A stretch of DNA of 64,000 nt from Niastella populi. GTDB taxonomy: Bacteria; Bacteroidota; Bacteroidia; Chitinophagales; Chitinophagaceae. Every line of letters starts with the position of its first letter. Position 1 is the first letter of the stretch. Below are positions 18,580 to 27,523 of this stretch, piece after piece. Position numbers and translations under genes: made by a program. The stretch lies in the NCBI RefSeq assembly GCF_002078015.1, contig NZ_LWBP01000056.1:1-64000 (forward strand). Direction: 5' to 3'. The notes under the pieces were generated by a model, which searched no databases, was not told the origin of the DNA, and saw only the letters and a program-made list of their open reading frames with translations.

Positions 18580-20958
18580 ATGAGCACCAACGGACTGATC
18601 GGCCGCGCCGTTAAACGGGTTGAGGACAAACGGTTCACTACCGGCCACGGTAATTATACCGACGATATAATTCTGCCGCAACAAACCTATGCGGTGTTTG
18701 TACGAAGCCAGTACGCCCATGCAAAAATAATAAGTGTCGATACCAGCGCCGCGAAAGAAATGCCCGGTGTTATTGCCATCTTCACCGGGGCCGACCTCGC
18801 CGAAGTAAACGGCGTCCCCTGCGGCTGGCAGGTGAACTTCAAAAATGGCGACACCATGAAGGAACCCAAACATCCCCTGCTGGTAGCCGACAAAGCACGG
18901 CATGCAGGCGATGCCATCGCCATCGTTATCGCCGAAACAAAAGAACAGGCTACCGATGCCGCCGAAGCCGTTATGGTAGAAATGGAAGAACTGCCCTGCG
19001 TTATCGATGCCGCCAAAGCGGTTCAACCCGGCGCACCGCTGGTGCATGACGATGTGCCCGATAATAAAAGTTTCGACTGGGTGCTGGGCAATCCCATCGA
19101 CGAAGTGAATGAGGCCATGAGCCGGGCTGCGCATGTTACCACACTCGATTTTGTAAACCAGCGCCTGGTGCCCAATGCCATAGAACCGCGCAGCTATAAC
19201 AGCTCGTACGACCCTGCCAGTGAGAAATATACTTTATATACCAGCTCGCAGAACCCGCACCTGATAAGGCTGCTGATGTGCGCCTTTGTACTGGGCATTC
19301 CCGAACATAAAGTACGCGTGGTTAGTCCCGACGTTGGCGGCGGGTTCGGCAGCAAGATCTTTCACTATACCGAAGAAGCATTACTTACCTGGTGCAGCAA
19401 AAAAATTGGCCGCCCCGTTAAATGGACCTCAGAAAGAAGCGAAAGCTTTTTGCTCGATGCCCATGGCCGCGACCACGTAACCAAAGCCGAAATGGGTTTC
19501 GACGCCGAAGGAAAGATCCTTGCCCTGCGGGTAAAGACATACGCCAATCTCGGCGCCTACCTCTCTACCTTCAGCAGTTGCGTGCCTACTTATTTACATG
19601 GCACCCTGCTACAGGGTTTGTACACCACGCCCAAAATAAATGTAGATGTAACCGCCGTATTCACCCATACAACGCCGGTCGACGCGTATCGCGGCGCCGG
19701 CCGGCCCGAAGCCACCTACCTCCTGGAACGGCTGCTCGACCTGGCCGCGCATGAAATGAATGTTGACCCGGCCGAACTGCGTTTCAAAAACTTCATTCCG
19801 CCATTCGATGGCGTTCAGCAACCCGGTTATCAAACCCAGGTAGCGCTGCAATACGACAGCGGCAACTATGAAGGGGTGCTGAAGAAAGGGCTTGACATGC
19901 TGGGCTATGCCGATGTGCGCCGCCAGCAACAGGAAGCCGCCGGCAATGGTAAACTGCTAGGCGTCGGGTTCTCTACGTATATAGAAGCATGTGGTATTGC
20001 CCCATCGGCGATCGTTGGCGCGCTGGGGTGCCGGGCGGGTTTGTTTGAATCGGGCCAGGTACGGGTACAGCCAACCGGTAAAGTAAGTGTATATACCGGC
20101 GCTCATTCGCACGGTCAGGGTCATGAAACCACCTTCGCGCAGGTAGTGGCCGATAAATTAGGCATCAACCTCGAAGATGTGGAAGTTGTGCATGGCGATA
20201 GCGAGGCCGTTGCCTTTGGCATGGGCACCTATGGTTCGCGCAGTCTGGCCGTTGGCGGCAGCGCCATTATAAAAAGCATCGATAAGATAATTGAAAAGGG
20301 AAAGAAAATAGCCGCTCATAAACTCGAAGCCAGCGCCGATGATATTGAATTCGCATCGGGCAGGTTCACTGTTAAGGGAACCGACAAATCGGTAGGTTTT
20401 GGTGAAATAGCGCTCACCGCCTATGTTCCGCATGTGTATCCCAAAGACCTGGAGCCGGGTCTCGATTTCAGCAGCTTTTATGACCCCACCAATTTCACCT
20501 ATCCCTTCGGCTGCCATATAGCGGTAGTGGAAGTGGATAAGGAAACCGGCAAGGTAGAATTGAAACGTTTTGTTGCGGTTGATGATGTGGGCAATGTGAT
20601 CAACCCCATGATCGTGGAAGGACAGATCCATGGCGGACTGGTGCAGGGAATTGGCCAGGCGCTGTTCGAGGGCGCCGAATACGATGAGAACGGACAGCTC
20701 ACCAATGCTTCGTATATGGATTATTGCCTGCCCCGGGCCGATGACCTGCCCATGTTTGAAACAGGCAGCCAGGTAACACCTTGTCCGCACAACCCACTGG
20801 GCGTAAAAGGCGCCGGCGAGGCGGGCACTATTGGCGCGGCCCCGGCCATTGTGAATGCCGTTATAGACGCGCTCTGGAGCGGCGGCCACAAGGTGAAGGA
20901 TCTCAGGATGCCGCTCACTTCGGAAAGGGTGTGGCATGCTTTGCAGGAAGTTATTTAG
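18580..20958 (+). CDS. coxL: Molybdopterin-binding large subunit, form II CO-dehydrogenase type
   Basis: The 792-residue large subunit of the xanthine-oxidase family binds the molybdenum cofactor. The diagnostic loop reads AYRGAGR (residues 369-375), the form II signature. The true high-affinity CO dehydrogenase of form I carries AYxCSFR with a catalytic Cys, which is absent here. The cofactor-binding GGGFGSK (253-259) and the catalytic Glu747 in GAGEAG are present. Form II enzymes have uncertain substrates: CO oxidation is weak or unproven, and other hydroxylations are possible. The neighbouring S, M, D, E and G genes support a complete maturation set. Confidence 0.92.
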   Translation: MSTNGLIGRAVKRVEDKRFTTGHGNYTDDIILPQQTYAVFVRSQYAHAKIISVDTSAAKEMPGVIAIFTGADLAEVNGVPCGWQVNFKNGDTMKEPKHPLLVADKARHAGDAIAIVIAETKEQATDAAEAVMVEMEELPCVIDAAKAVQPGAPLVHDDVPDNKSFDWVLGNPIDEVNEAMSRAAHVTTLDFVNQRLVPNAIEPRSYNSSYDPASEKYTLYTSSQNPHLIRLLMCAFVLGIPEHKVRVVSPDVGGGFGSKIFHYTEEALLTWCSKKIGRPVKWTSERSESFLLDAHGRDHVTKAEMGFDAEGKILALRVKTYANLGAYLSTFSSCVPTYLHGTLLQGLYTTPKINVDVTAVFTHTTPVDAYRGAGRPEATYLLERLLDLAAHEMNVDPAELRFKNFIPPFDGVQQPGYQTQVALQYDSGNYEGVLKKGLDMLGYADVRRQQQEAAGNGKLLGVGFSTYIEACGIAPSAIVGALGCRAGLFESGQVRVQPTGKVSVYTGAHSHGQGHETTFAQVVADKLGINLEDVEVVHGDSEAVAFGMGTYGSRSLAVGGSAIIKSIDKIIEKGKKIAAHKLEASADDIEFASGRFTVKGTDKSVGFGEIALTAYVPHVYPKDLEPGLDFSSFYDPTNFTYPFGCHIAVVEVDKETGKVELKRFVAVDDVGNVINPMIVEGQIHGGLVQGIGQALFEGAEYDENGQLTNASYMDYCLPRADDLPMFETGSQVTPCPHNPLGVKGAGEAGTIGAAPAIVNAVIDALWSGGHKVKDLRMPLTSERVWHALQEVI

Positions 20959-21078
20959 TTATTCAGTTCTTAGTTCATAGTTCTTAGTTCTTTATTCGGG
21001 ACTCGAAAGTATTTGCAAGCCTCGCTTTGAGCTTTCTGTTTTTGGCTTTGGCTTGCAGCTTGCAGCGTGAAGCCTGCA
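20959..21078. repeat. Word array between coxL and coxM
   Basis: AGTTCTTAGTTCATAGTTCTTAGTTC words, then the core CTTTATTCGGGACT, then a different run of TTTGGCTTTGGCTTGCAGCTTGCAG words. It starts at the coxL stop and fills the 151-base gap. Confidence 0.75.
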
Positions 21079-21109
21079 TTTCCCATTATCACATTATCAA
21101 ATTGGTTTT

Positions 21110-21943
21110 ATGATCCCAGCAGCATTTGAATACGAAAAAGTAACAACAGTTGATGAGGCCATTGCCGCCCTGTCAAACGACGATACCAAAATACTGGCCG
21201 GTGGCCATAGCCTGATACCCGCCATGAAATTACGGTTAAGCCGCCCGGCCAAACTGGTCGATATCGGCGGCATCGCCGCTTTGAAAGACCTGAAGGAAGA
21301 AGATGGCGAGATCGTGATCGGCGCGGCGGCCACCCATGCCGATATCATGTATCATAACCTCATCAGAACGCACCTGCCCTTTTTTACCGAAGGCGCTTCC
21401 ATGATCGGCGATGTACAGGTGCGCAATCATGGTACTATCGGCGGCAGCCTGGCCCATGCCGACCCGGCAGCCGACTGGCCGGCGCTGGTGCTGGCAGCCG
21501 ATGCAACCATTGAAGTGCGGGGCAGCGACGGAAGCCGGCGGATAAAGGCTACCGATTTTTTCACCGGGTTGTTCACCACCCGGCTCGGGCCAAATGAGAT
21601 CATTACCGCGGTGCGCATTCCTAAGCCGGCCGATGGCGCTAAAAGCACCTATCAAAAATTTCCGCAACCGGCTTCACGGTTTGCGCTTGTTGGTTGCGCG
21701 GTGATTCGTTTTGCCGATGGCAGCACCAATATCGCATTTACCGGTGTGGCTGAAAATGCGTTTCGCGACAGCGGGGCCGAACAGGCACTGGCCGGAAAAC
21801 CGGTGAATGAAGAGCACATTACTGCTGCGGTAAACGCCGCCCTGCAAAATGTAGATGTATTGGGCGATCATTATGCATCGATACCGTATCGTACACATTT
21901 GGCGAAGGTATTTCTTAGAAAGGCTTTGTGGGCAGTAAAGTAA
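21110..21943 (+). CDS. coxM: FAD-binding medium subunit of a molybdenum hydroxylase (CoxM-type)
   Basis: A 277-residue FAD subunit of the xanthine-oxidase family, which passes electrons to the respiratory chain or another acceptor. The two FAD loops are visible: AGGHSLIPAMKLRL near residues 31-44 and NHGTIGGSLAHADPAAD near 106-122. The C-terminal CO_deh_flav domain begins near residue 170. Length is usual for CoxM. It is separated from coxL and coxD by word arrays rather than by close coupling, and yet keeps the cox order and strand. Confidence 0.93.
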   Translation: MIPAAFEYEKVTTVDEAIAALSNDDTKILAGGHSLIPAMKLRLSRPAKLVDIGGIAALKDLKEEDGEIVIGAAATHADIMYHNLIRTHLPFFTEGASMIGDVQVRNHGTIGGSLAHADPAADWPALVLAADATIEVRGSDGSRRIKATDFFTGLFTTRLGPNEIITAVRIPKPADGAKSTYQKFPQPASRFALVGCAVIRFADGSTNIAFTGVAENAFRDSGAEQALAGKPVNEEHITAAVNAALQNVDVLGDHYASIPYRTHLAKVFLRKALWAVK

Positions 21944-21954
21944 TACTTTAAAGG

Positions 21955-22069
21955 CAGTTTATTGTTTATAGTTTTTAGTTTATGGTTCTTTCATTCGGGA
22001 CAACTAACAACTGTAAGACCGCCTGAAATTTAAACAGCAACAATAAACAATAAACCATAAACTATAAAC
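21955..22069. repeat. Inverted word array between coxM and coxD
   Basis: TTTATTGTTTATAGTTTTTAG words on the left are mirrored by AATAAACAATAAACCATAAAC on the right, around a centre containing TTTCATTCGGGAC. The array ends directly at the TTG start codon of coxD. Confidence 0.8.
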
Positions 22070-22957
22070 TTGTTCCAGCTTCACGATATTCAACAAATGC
22101 TCCACAACCAGGGTTACATTACAGACAAATCCGTTGCCATGTCTGTATTTCTTTCTCTTCAGTTGAACAAACCCCTGCTTATTGAAGGGCCGGCCGGTGT
22201 GGGCAAAACGGAGATCGCGAAAGTGATGGCCAATGCCCTGAAAACCGATCTTATCAGGCTGCAATGTTACGAGGGGCTCGATGCCGCCCATGCCCTGTAC
22301 GAATGGAACTACCAGCGCCAGCTGCTTCACTTAAAAATGACCGAGCACGACACGCATACCATCGATGAAAAGGAACGCACCATCTTCAGCGAACCTTTTC
22401 TGATGAAACGCCCGCTGTTACAGGCCATCACGCATTCGCAAAAACCGGTGCTGCTGATTGACGAGATAGACCGGAGCGATGAAGAGTTCGAGAGCTTTCT
22501 GCTGGAAGTGCTGAGCGACTGGCAGATCACCATTCCCGAAACAGGCACCATCAGGGCCACCTATATTCCCCAGGTAATTCTCACCGGCAATCGCACCCGC
22601 GAATTGAGCGAAGCCCTGCGGCGGCGTTGTTTGTACCTGTATATCGATTACCCCGATTTCGATAAAGAATGGCTGATCGTAAAAAATAAAGTGCCGGGGA
22701 TCGATGCGATCCTCAGCGAACAGATCACCCGGTTTATGCAGGAACTGCGCAAAATGAAACTGGAGAAAACACCCGGACTGGCCGAAACCATCGACTGGGC
22801 CATGGCGTTATCGGCCCTGCATATCGATCACCTCGATAAAACCATCATTGAACAAACACTGGGCGTGGTATTGAAGGATTGGCAGGATACGAGGCAGGTG
22901 CAGCTATCTATAGATGAGCTTCTGGCAAAAACAGGAGTGCATACTAAAATAGGCTAA
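22070..22957 (+). CDS. coxD: MoxR-type AAA+ ATPase (CoxD-like)
   Basis: CoxD is a MoxR-family AAA+ ATPase needed to mature the copper/molybdenum or molybdenum site of CO-dehydrogenase-type enzymes. Walker A is GPAGVGKT (residues 40-47) and Walker B LLIDEID (about 128-134). A sensor-like TGNRTRELSEALRRRCLY block lies near residue 170. The N-terminal motif LHDIQQMLHNQGYI aligns with the start of CoxD proteins, which supports the TTG at 22070 as the start. The first ATG at 22097 would delete this motif. It pairs with the VWA gene 102 bases downstream, the usual MoxR-VWA partnership. Confidence 0.9.
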   Translation: MFQLHDIQQMLHNQGYITDKSVAMSVFLSLQLNKPLLIEGPAGVGKTEIAKVMANALKTDLIRLQCYEGLDAAHALYEWNYQRQLLHLKMTEHDTHTIDEKERTIFSEPFLMKRPLLQAITHSQKPVLLIDEIDRSDEEFESFLLEVLSDWQITIPETGTIRATYIPQVILTGNRTRELSEALRRRCLYLYIDYPDFDKEWLIVKNKVPGIDAILSEQITRFMQELRKMKLEKTPGLAETIDWAMALSALHIDHLDKTIIEQTLGVVLKDWQDTRQVQLSIDELLAKTGVHTKIG

Positions 22958-22969
22958 TACCCGAGAAAC

Positions 22970-23058
22970 AGTTTGTAAGTTATTCAGTTCATAAGTTATT
23001 CAGTTTGTCTTTAACTGAATAACTGAACAACTTATGAACTGAATAACTCAATAACTCA
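22970..23058. repeat. Inverted word array between coxD and coxE
   Basis: AAGTTATTCAGTTCATAAG on the left is mirrored by CTTATGAACTGAATAACT on the right, with extra AACTGAAC words. The two arms could form a long imperfect hairpin. The array ends at the coxE ATG. Confidence 0.85.
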
Positions 23059-23059
23059 T

Positions 23060-24175
23060 ATGACCAACAGACTAACTTCTCTTCCACAAAACATTGTCCA
23101 GTTCTGTCGCTACCTCAGGCAACATGGATTTACCGTAGGCATAGAAGAAGAAACGATGATCCTGCAATCGCTGCAGCAATTTGATTATACCAGTGCCGAA
23201 TCGTTCTTCTTGTTGTTGAAAATGATCATTTGCCGAAGCAAATCGAACCTCGATGATTTTGATGAACATTTTCGCCAGTACTGGAAACGGCTCGATAAAC
23301 AACTGGATGCAAAAACGAAAGCAACTGCAAAGAAAAAACAACCTGCGCCACAGGCGCAATTTGCGTCACTCAGCGCCTGGCTGAAAGGCAACCAGAAAAA
23401 AGAAACCGAGGAAACGGCTTCATACAGCATAAGGGAATCCCTGTCGCAAAAAGACTTTTCTGCCGTTCCCGACAATGAAGTAGCGGAATTGATGAAATGT
23501 ATTCGCAGCCTGGCGCGCAGACTGGCGGCTAAAGCCAACCGCCGGTACGAAGGAACGAACAGGATAAACCTGCCCGATCTGCGGCAAACGCTGCGTAAAA
23601 ACCTGCGCCGCGGCGGTGAACTGATAGATATTATGCATCGCCGCCCCAAACGCAACCGCGTGAAACTGCTGATGCTTTGCGATGTAAGCAAATCCATGGA
23701 ACTGTATTCCGCCTTCCTGCTGCAGTTCATGTACGCTTTTCAACAGGTATACCAGCGCATGGAAACGTTTACCTTCAGCACGGCGCTGCAACGGTTAACG
23801 CCCATGCTACAGCAAAAACATTTCGGCGAAGCGCTTGAATGGCTGAGTGCCGGTAATGAAGGCTGGAACAGCGGCACCCGCATCGGAGAATCGCTTCATG
23901 CATTTGTAAATGATTATAGCCACAAACTGATCGACTCCAAAACGATCGTGATCATTTGTAGCGATGGCTGGGATACCGGTAATATCGACCTGCTGAAACA
24001 AAGCATGCGCCAGATACACACCAAAGCCAAAAAGGTGATCTGGTTAAACCCGCTGGCCGGTTATACCGCCTGGCGGCCCGAAGTGGCCGGCATGAAAGCG
24101 GCAATGCCTTTTGTTGATGTGTTTGCGGGTGTATATAACATTGATAGTCTGAGAAAACTATCCAAGTGGATATAA
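23060..24175 (+). CDS. coxE: VWA-domain protein of the CoxE family
   Basis: CoxE-type proteins carry a von Willebrand factor A domain and act with the MoxR ATPase CoxD in enzyme maturation. The MIDAS metal motif DxSxS is intact as DVSKS (Asp208, Ser210, Ser212). Later metal-coordinating stretches are GNEGWNSGTRIGESL and ICSDGWDTG. The N-terminal 130 residues are helical and basic, with a Lys-rich linker near residue 85. The length of 371 matches the family. It is the last cox gene and ends in a convergent word array facing the minus-strand reductase gene. Confidence 0.9.
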   Translation: MTNRLTSLPQNIVQFCRYLRQHGFTVGIEEETMILQSLQQFDYTSAESFFLLLKMIICRSKSNLDDFDEHFRQYWKRLDKQLDAKTKATAKKKQPAPQAQFASLSAWLKGNQKKETEETASYSIRESLSQKDFSAVPDNEVAELMKCIRSLARRLAAKANRRYEGTNRINLPDLRQTLRKNLRRGGELIDIMHRRPKRNRVKLLMLCDVSKSMELYSAFLLQFMYAFQQVYQRMETFTFSTALQRLTPMLQQKHFGEALEWLSAGNEGWNSGTRIGESLHAFVNDYSHKLIDSKTIVIICSDGWDTGNIDLLKQSMRQIHTKAKKVIWLNPLAGYTAWRPEVAGMKAAMPFVDVFAGVYNIDSLRKLSKWI

Positions 24176-24179
24176 CATT

Positions 24180-24262
24180 GGGCTGAAAGCAGAAAGCTAA
24201 AAGCCCAAAGCAAATACAATTAAAATGCTTTTTGGCCTTTAGCTTTAGGCTTTTAGCTCTTT
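24180..24262. repeat. Inverted word array between convergent coxE and reductase genes
   Basis: AAAGCAGAAAGCTAAAAGCCCAAAG is mirrored by CTTTAGCTTTAGGCTTTTAGC around an AAATACAATT centre, followed by CTTTTTAT. As a hairpin with T-run between convergent genes it could also terminate both. Confidence 0.8.
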
Positions 24263-24819
24263 TTATAATGCAAACAAACTACCCCACACGCAAGCTTCTT
24301 ACTTTCCACCAGCTCCAGTTTCGTCACCTCTGGCACATTCTTAAACAACGGGGTGCCTTTCCCGATCAATATCGGGTTTACAAAGATCCAGAACTCGTCT
24401 ATCAGGCCCAACTGCGTCAACGAATGGGTTACGCCGGGACTGCCGAAAATAATGATCTCTTTTCCCGCCTGCTGTTTCAACGCTTTTATCCGGTGTTCGA
24501 CATCGTCGCTGATGATAACCGTATTGGGGAGTTGTTTTCCTTTCATGCTTTTTGAAAGAATCACCTTATCTACCTGCATATACCACGTGGAATGTTCGAT
24601 ATCGTGTTTGGAGGGATTGGGCTTATCGGCAGCGGTTGGCCAGTAGGCATCCATCATTTCCCAGGTTACACGGCCATACAATGCGGTATCGCTTTCGCTG
24701 GTGCGATTACCGGCGTAGTCAAAGATCTCCTCATCTACTTTTATCCAGTCCATTTCACCTTTGGGACCGCACACAAAACCATCCAGTGAAACGTGCATAA
24801 ATGACACCAGTGAACGCAT
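24253..24819 (-). CDS. RibD C-terminal/dihydrofolate-reductase-like protein
   Basis: A member of the RibD_C (PF01872) superfamily of NADPH-dependent reductases, related to YyaP-like proteins of unknown substrate. The start MRSLVSFMHVSLDGFVCGP is the conserved opening strand with SLDGF. Later come GRVTWEMM and the cofactor-binding IIFGSPGVTHSL near residue 125. Length of 188 is normal. I chose the ATG at 24819; the ten extra codons upstream lack homology. A TAGGTTTG box lies 40 bases upstream. Its stop overlaps the right arm of the convergent word array. Confidence 0.88.
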   Translation of the reverse strand: MRSLVSFMHVSLDGFVCGPKGEMDWIKVDEEIFDYAGNRTSESDTALYGRVTWEMMDAYWPTAADKPNPSKHDIEHSTWYMQVDKVILSKSMKGKQLPNTVIISDDVEHRIKALKQQAGKEIIIFGSPGVTHSLTQLGLIDEFWIFVNPILIGKGTPLFKNVPEVTKLELVESKKLACGVVCLHYKKS

Positions 24820-24859
24820 ATACTTTAGTTTATTTGTTTTGATCATTTTATTGACGACA

Positions 24860-24867
24860 CAAACCTA
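24860..24867 (-). promoter_or_regulatory. Candidate -7 box of the RibD-like gene
   Basis: The minus strand reads TAGGTTTG, an exact TAnnTTTG match, 40 bases before the ATG. No well-spaced -33 TTTG is visible. Confidence 0.35.
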
Positions 24868-24977
24868 CTGATGATAAACCAATACATAAGGGGTTTGTTG
24901 CGACAATCTGAAGGGGCGATTCCGTCAATACCCCATCTTTAAACGTAAATCCCTAATTTGCCGGAAATTGAGCGAAC

Positions 24978-25634
24978 GTGTATTCATCAGCAGAAGAAAA
25001 CTATCTGAAGGCGATATTCAAATTGCAGGAGGCCAGCGACGAAATGGTTGCCACCTCGGCCCTTGCACAGGTTTTAGGCATCCACATGGCATCGGTTACC
25101 GATATGCTAAAAAAGATGAGCAACAAAAAACTGATCACCTACCAGAAATCAAAAGGTTTTAAGCTCACCGATAAAGGCAGGCTGTCGGCCATCGGCATCA
25201 TTCGCAAACACCGCCTGTGGGAAGTGTTCCTGGTAGACAAACTGGGTTTTAAATGGCACCAGGTGCATGAAATTGCCGAGCAGCTGGAGCATATTCATAG
25301 CCAGGAACTGATCGACAAACTCGATGCCTACCTCGATTTTCCCAAAACCGATCCGCACGGCGATCCTATTCCCGATGCCAAAGGCGTATTTGTCGTCAGC
25401 AAATCTGTATTGCTGGCCTCGTTGCCGCCCGGCAGCCAGGGCAGGTTCACCGGCGTTACCGATCACTCTTCGGCCTTTCTCAACTATCTCGACAGGATCG
25501 GTCTCTCCCTCGGCGACCCTGTTAAAGTAAAAGAAGTGGAAGCCTACGACAAAAACTATACCCTGCAGTTGAAAGCGAAAAGAACGGTGGTCGTAAGTTT
25601 AAAAGTTGCCAATAGTTTATTGATCAGCGAATAG
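24978..25634 (+). CDS. DtxR/MntR family metal-dependent regulator
   Basis: A 218-residue iron- or manganese-dependent repressor. The N-terminal winged helix spans about residues 1-62 (EENYLKAIFKLQ, ATSALAQVLGIHMASVTDMLKKM). The dimerisation and metal-binding domain covers about 63-140 (HRLWEVFLVDKLGF, EIAEQLEHIHSQELIDKL), and a FeoA/SH3-like C-terminal domain follows at about 145-215. The metal-site residues I can place (Glu and His of the EQLEH stretch) are present. The start is GTG at 24978, giving MYSSAEENYLKAI. No transporter gene is beside it, so its target is not evident from context. Confidence 0.9.
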   Translation: MYSSAEENYLKAIFKLQEASDEMVATSALAQVLGIHMASVTDMLKKMSNKKLITYQKSKGFKLTDKGRLSAIGIIRKHRLWEVFLVDKLGFKWHQVHEIAEQLEHIHSQELIDKLDAYLDFPKTDPHGDPIPDAKGVFVVSKSVLLASLPPGSQGRFTGVTDHSSAFLNYLDRIGLSLGDPVKVKEVEAYDKNYTLQLKAKRTVVVSLKVANSLLISE

Positions 25635-25681
25635 GTGAATGCCGTAAAAAATAATTAATATTGGCCCAGTTAAGAATTACC

Positions 25682-26557
25682 ATGGCCGTTAACAATCCAT
25701 TACTGGAACTGAGCAAATCGGTGGTGAATGTACCTTTCGAGATACACACCATGGAGTGGATTGCGCAGAACCGGTTCCAGCAAAACTCCGTTCCGCACCG
25801 GCATAATTATTTCGTGATCATCTGGGTAGAAAAAGCCGCGGGCACCCACCTGATAGACCTCGAGAAATACGAACTGGAAGACAATACGGTTTATTGCATC
25901 ACTCCCGGGCAGGTTCACCAACTGACCACCACGGGTGACGTTGAGGGTTATGTGATCTCGTTCATGGCCGAGTTTCTCGGCGTGGCAGAAGAGAATTACG
26001 ACCTGCTGTTCAATACCGGGCTGTTTTATACCTTTTCAAATTCGCCGGTAATAAAAGTGAGTGAAGAAATGAGTGCCGAAATGGGCGATGCCGTGGCAAA
26101 AATGCTGAAGGAGTTCAATAACCACTTTATTTTGCGCGCCGAGATCCTGCGCGGTTTTCTGAAGATCTTTCTTATTTACCTTACCCGCCAGTTCGAGCAG
26201 CCAAAAGAAACCGAAGCCCAGTCAAAAAGCATCGAGCTCGTAAAACAATTCTTTGCCCTGGTAGAAAAGAAATATACCACGAAGAAAATGGTGAACGATT
26301 ATGCCGAAGAGCTGGCCGTAACGCCCAATCATCTCAATGAAGTAGTGAAGAAAATAACCGGTACTCCCGCCAGCCATCATATACAACAACGCATCATTCT
26401 CGAAGCAAAACGCCAGGCCGTGTATTCAAGGGTCACCATGAAAGAGATCGCCTACCAGTTAGGCTTTGATGATACTGCCCATTTCAGCAAATTCTTCAAG
26501 AATGCCTCGGGCGAAAGCTTTTCAGATTTCAGGGCAAAAAACACGAATAGTTTATAG
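25682..26557 (+). CDS. AraC family transcriptional regulator with cupin sensor domain
   Basis: The N-terminal cupin-like ligand-binding region covers about residues 15-130, with the NSVPHRHNYFVIIWVEKA strand and the CITPGQVHQL turn. The C-terminal AraC/XylS domain with two helix-turn-helix motifs covers about 190-290 (AEELAVTPNHLNEVVKKITG and AYQLGFDDTAHFSKFFKNAS). The ATG at 25682 was preferred to a TTG seven codons upstream. It precedes the YceI/dioxygenase/esterase genes on the same strand and may regulate them, but no operator is visible. Confidence 0.88.
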   Translation: MAVNNPLLELSKSVVNVPFEIHTMEWIAQNRFQQNSVPHRHNYFVIIWVEKAAGTHLIDLEKYELEDNTVYCITPGQVHQLTTTGDVEGYVISFMAEFLGVAEENYDLLFNTGLFYTFSNSPVIKVSEEMSAEMGDAVAKMLKEFNNHFILRAEILRGFLKIFLIYLTRQFEQPKETEAQSKSIELVKQFFALVEKKYTTKKMVNDYAEELAVTPNHLNEVVKKITGTPASHHIQQRIILEAKRQAVYSRVTMKEIAYQLGFDDTAHFSKFFKNASGESFSDFRAKNTNSL

Positions 26558-26668
26558 TTTATTGTTTTTAGTTTATGGTTGCTATCGCAAAAAACAGGCA
26601 GCCGCAATTAGTAAACCATTTCGAATAAAAGAACCACAAACCATAAACCACAAACCACAAACAGTTGC
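26551..26668. repeat. Inverted word array after the AraC gene
   Basis: TTTATAGTTTATTGTTTTTAG on the left is mirrored by AACCATAAACCACAAACC on the right around a centre with TTTCGAATAAAAG. It uses the same word family as the coxM-coxD junction. Confidence 0.8.
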
Positions 26669-26766
26669 TAAATTCCCGCTTTATCCATGAATTGTACATC
26701 AACATCCTTCGATCATCAATTGACCGGGGATCCGATTTTCCGTTATTTTGTCAATTGAATTAAGTT

Positions 26767-27309
26767 ATGAGTACAACAGTAAAACAAGCAACCTGGGCCA
26801 TCGACCCCATTCACTCGACCATCCGGTTCGATGCCAAATACCTGTTGATCACATCGGTATCAGGCTGGTTCAGGGAGTTTGAAGGCACCCTGTTAAGTGG
26901 CTGTGATGGTTTTGACAATAGTGAAATACAGCTTGCTATATATGCCAATTCATTGACCACCGGCAACGAAGAGCGCGACAACCATTTACGCTCGCCCGAT
27001 TTCTTCGATACAAAAAAATACCCGGTCATACAGTTCAGGTCAACGGCTGTTACTACGCAGGACAAACACATAACGGTTACCGGTATTTTAACCGTAAAGG
27101 GCATAGAGCATCCCTATAGTTTCAACGCCACCTTCCTCGGTATCTGCCCCGATCCCAATGGCAATACGAAGGCCGCGTTTGAAATGGACACCGTGCTTAA
27201 CCGTAAGGATTTTAATATTACCTGGAACCAGTTGTTCGATAAGAACGGATTATTGCTGAGCGATGAAGTGAAAGTGCATTGTGACCTGCAATTGTTAAAG
27301 CTTTCTTAA
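26767..27309 (+). CDS. YceI family protein (first copy)
   Basis: YceI proteins have a lipocalin-like beta-barrel that binds polyisoprenoid-type lipids. Some act in stress or quinone-related functions. The 180-residue protein shows the family layout: WAIDPIHSTIRFDAKYLLI at the start, the NEERDNHLRSPDFFDTKKYP block near residue 68, and the KGIEHPYSFNATF strand. There is no signal peptide, so it is probably cytoplasmic. A second YceI gene follows 214 bases downstream. Similarity between the two copies is moderate, so duplication is not recent. Confidence 0.9.
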   Translation: MSTTVKQATWAIDPIHSTIRFDAKYLLITSVSGWFREFEGTLLSGCDGFDNSEIQLAIYANSLTTGNEERDNHLRSPDFFDTKKYPVIQFRSTAVTTQDKHITVTGILTVKGIEHPYSFNATFLGICPDPNGNTKAAFEMDTVLNRKDFNITWNQLFDKNGLLLSDEVKVHCDLQLLKLS

Positions 27310-27330
27310 CGAGGTGAATGGTGAATGGCG

Positions 27331-27373
27331 AATGCGGGTGGCGAACAGATGATCTGTTCGCCACCCGCATTTT
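27331..27373 (+). terminator. Long perfect hairpin after the first YceI gene
   Basis: Two 19-base arms (27332-27350 and 27352-27370) are perfectly complementary around a single G, starting ATGCGGGTGGCGAACAGAT, followed by TTTAAAG. The left arm grows out of a GTGAATGG word array that starts at the stop codon. Confidence 0.7.
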
Positions 27374-27523
27374 AAAGAACTGAGAACTAAGAACCTGGAA
27401 CTAAGAACTGCGAAGCCCATAAAATGTACAACAGATTCCATGTTATCACTATTCTCCAGCTCCTGTTTCTGAGCGAAATTTGTGGAGTCAATAAATAATA
27501 ACAACCAAAAAAATATCAAAACA

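Noticed and set aside
17402-24175. Form I (high-affinity) CO dehydrogenase
   Set aside because: The diagnostic loop is AYRGAGR, without the Cys of AYxCSFR, so the form I call is not supported.
18386-24262. CRISPR array as an explanation of the repeated words
   Set aside because: Words are only 7-9 bases, are imperfect, differ between junctions, and have no uniform spacer of 25-40 bases. No cas gene is present.
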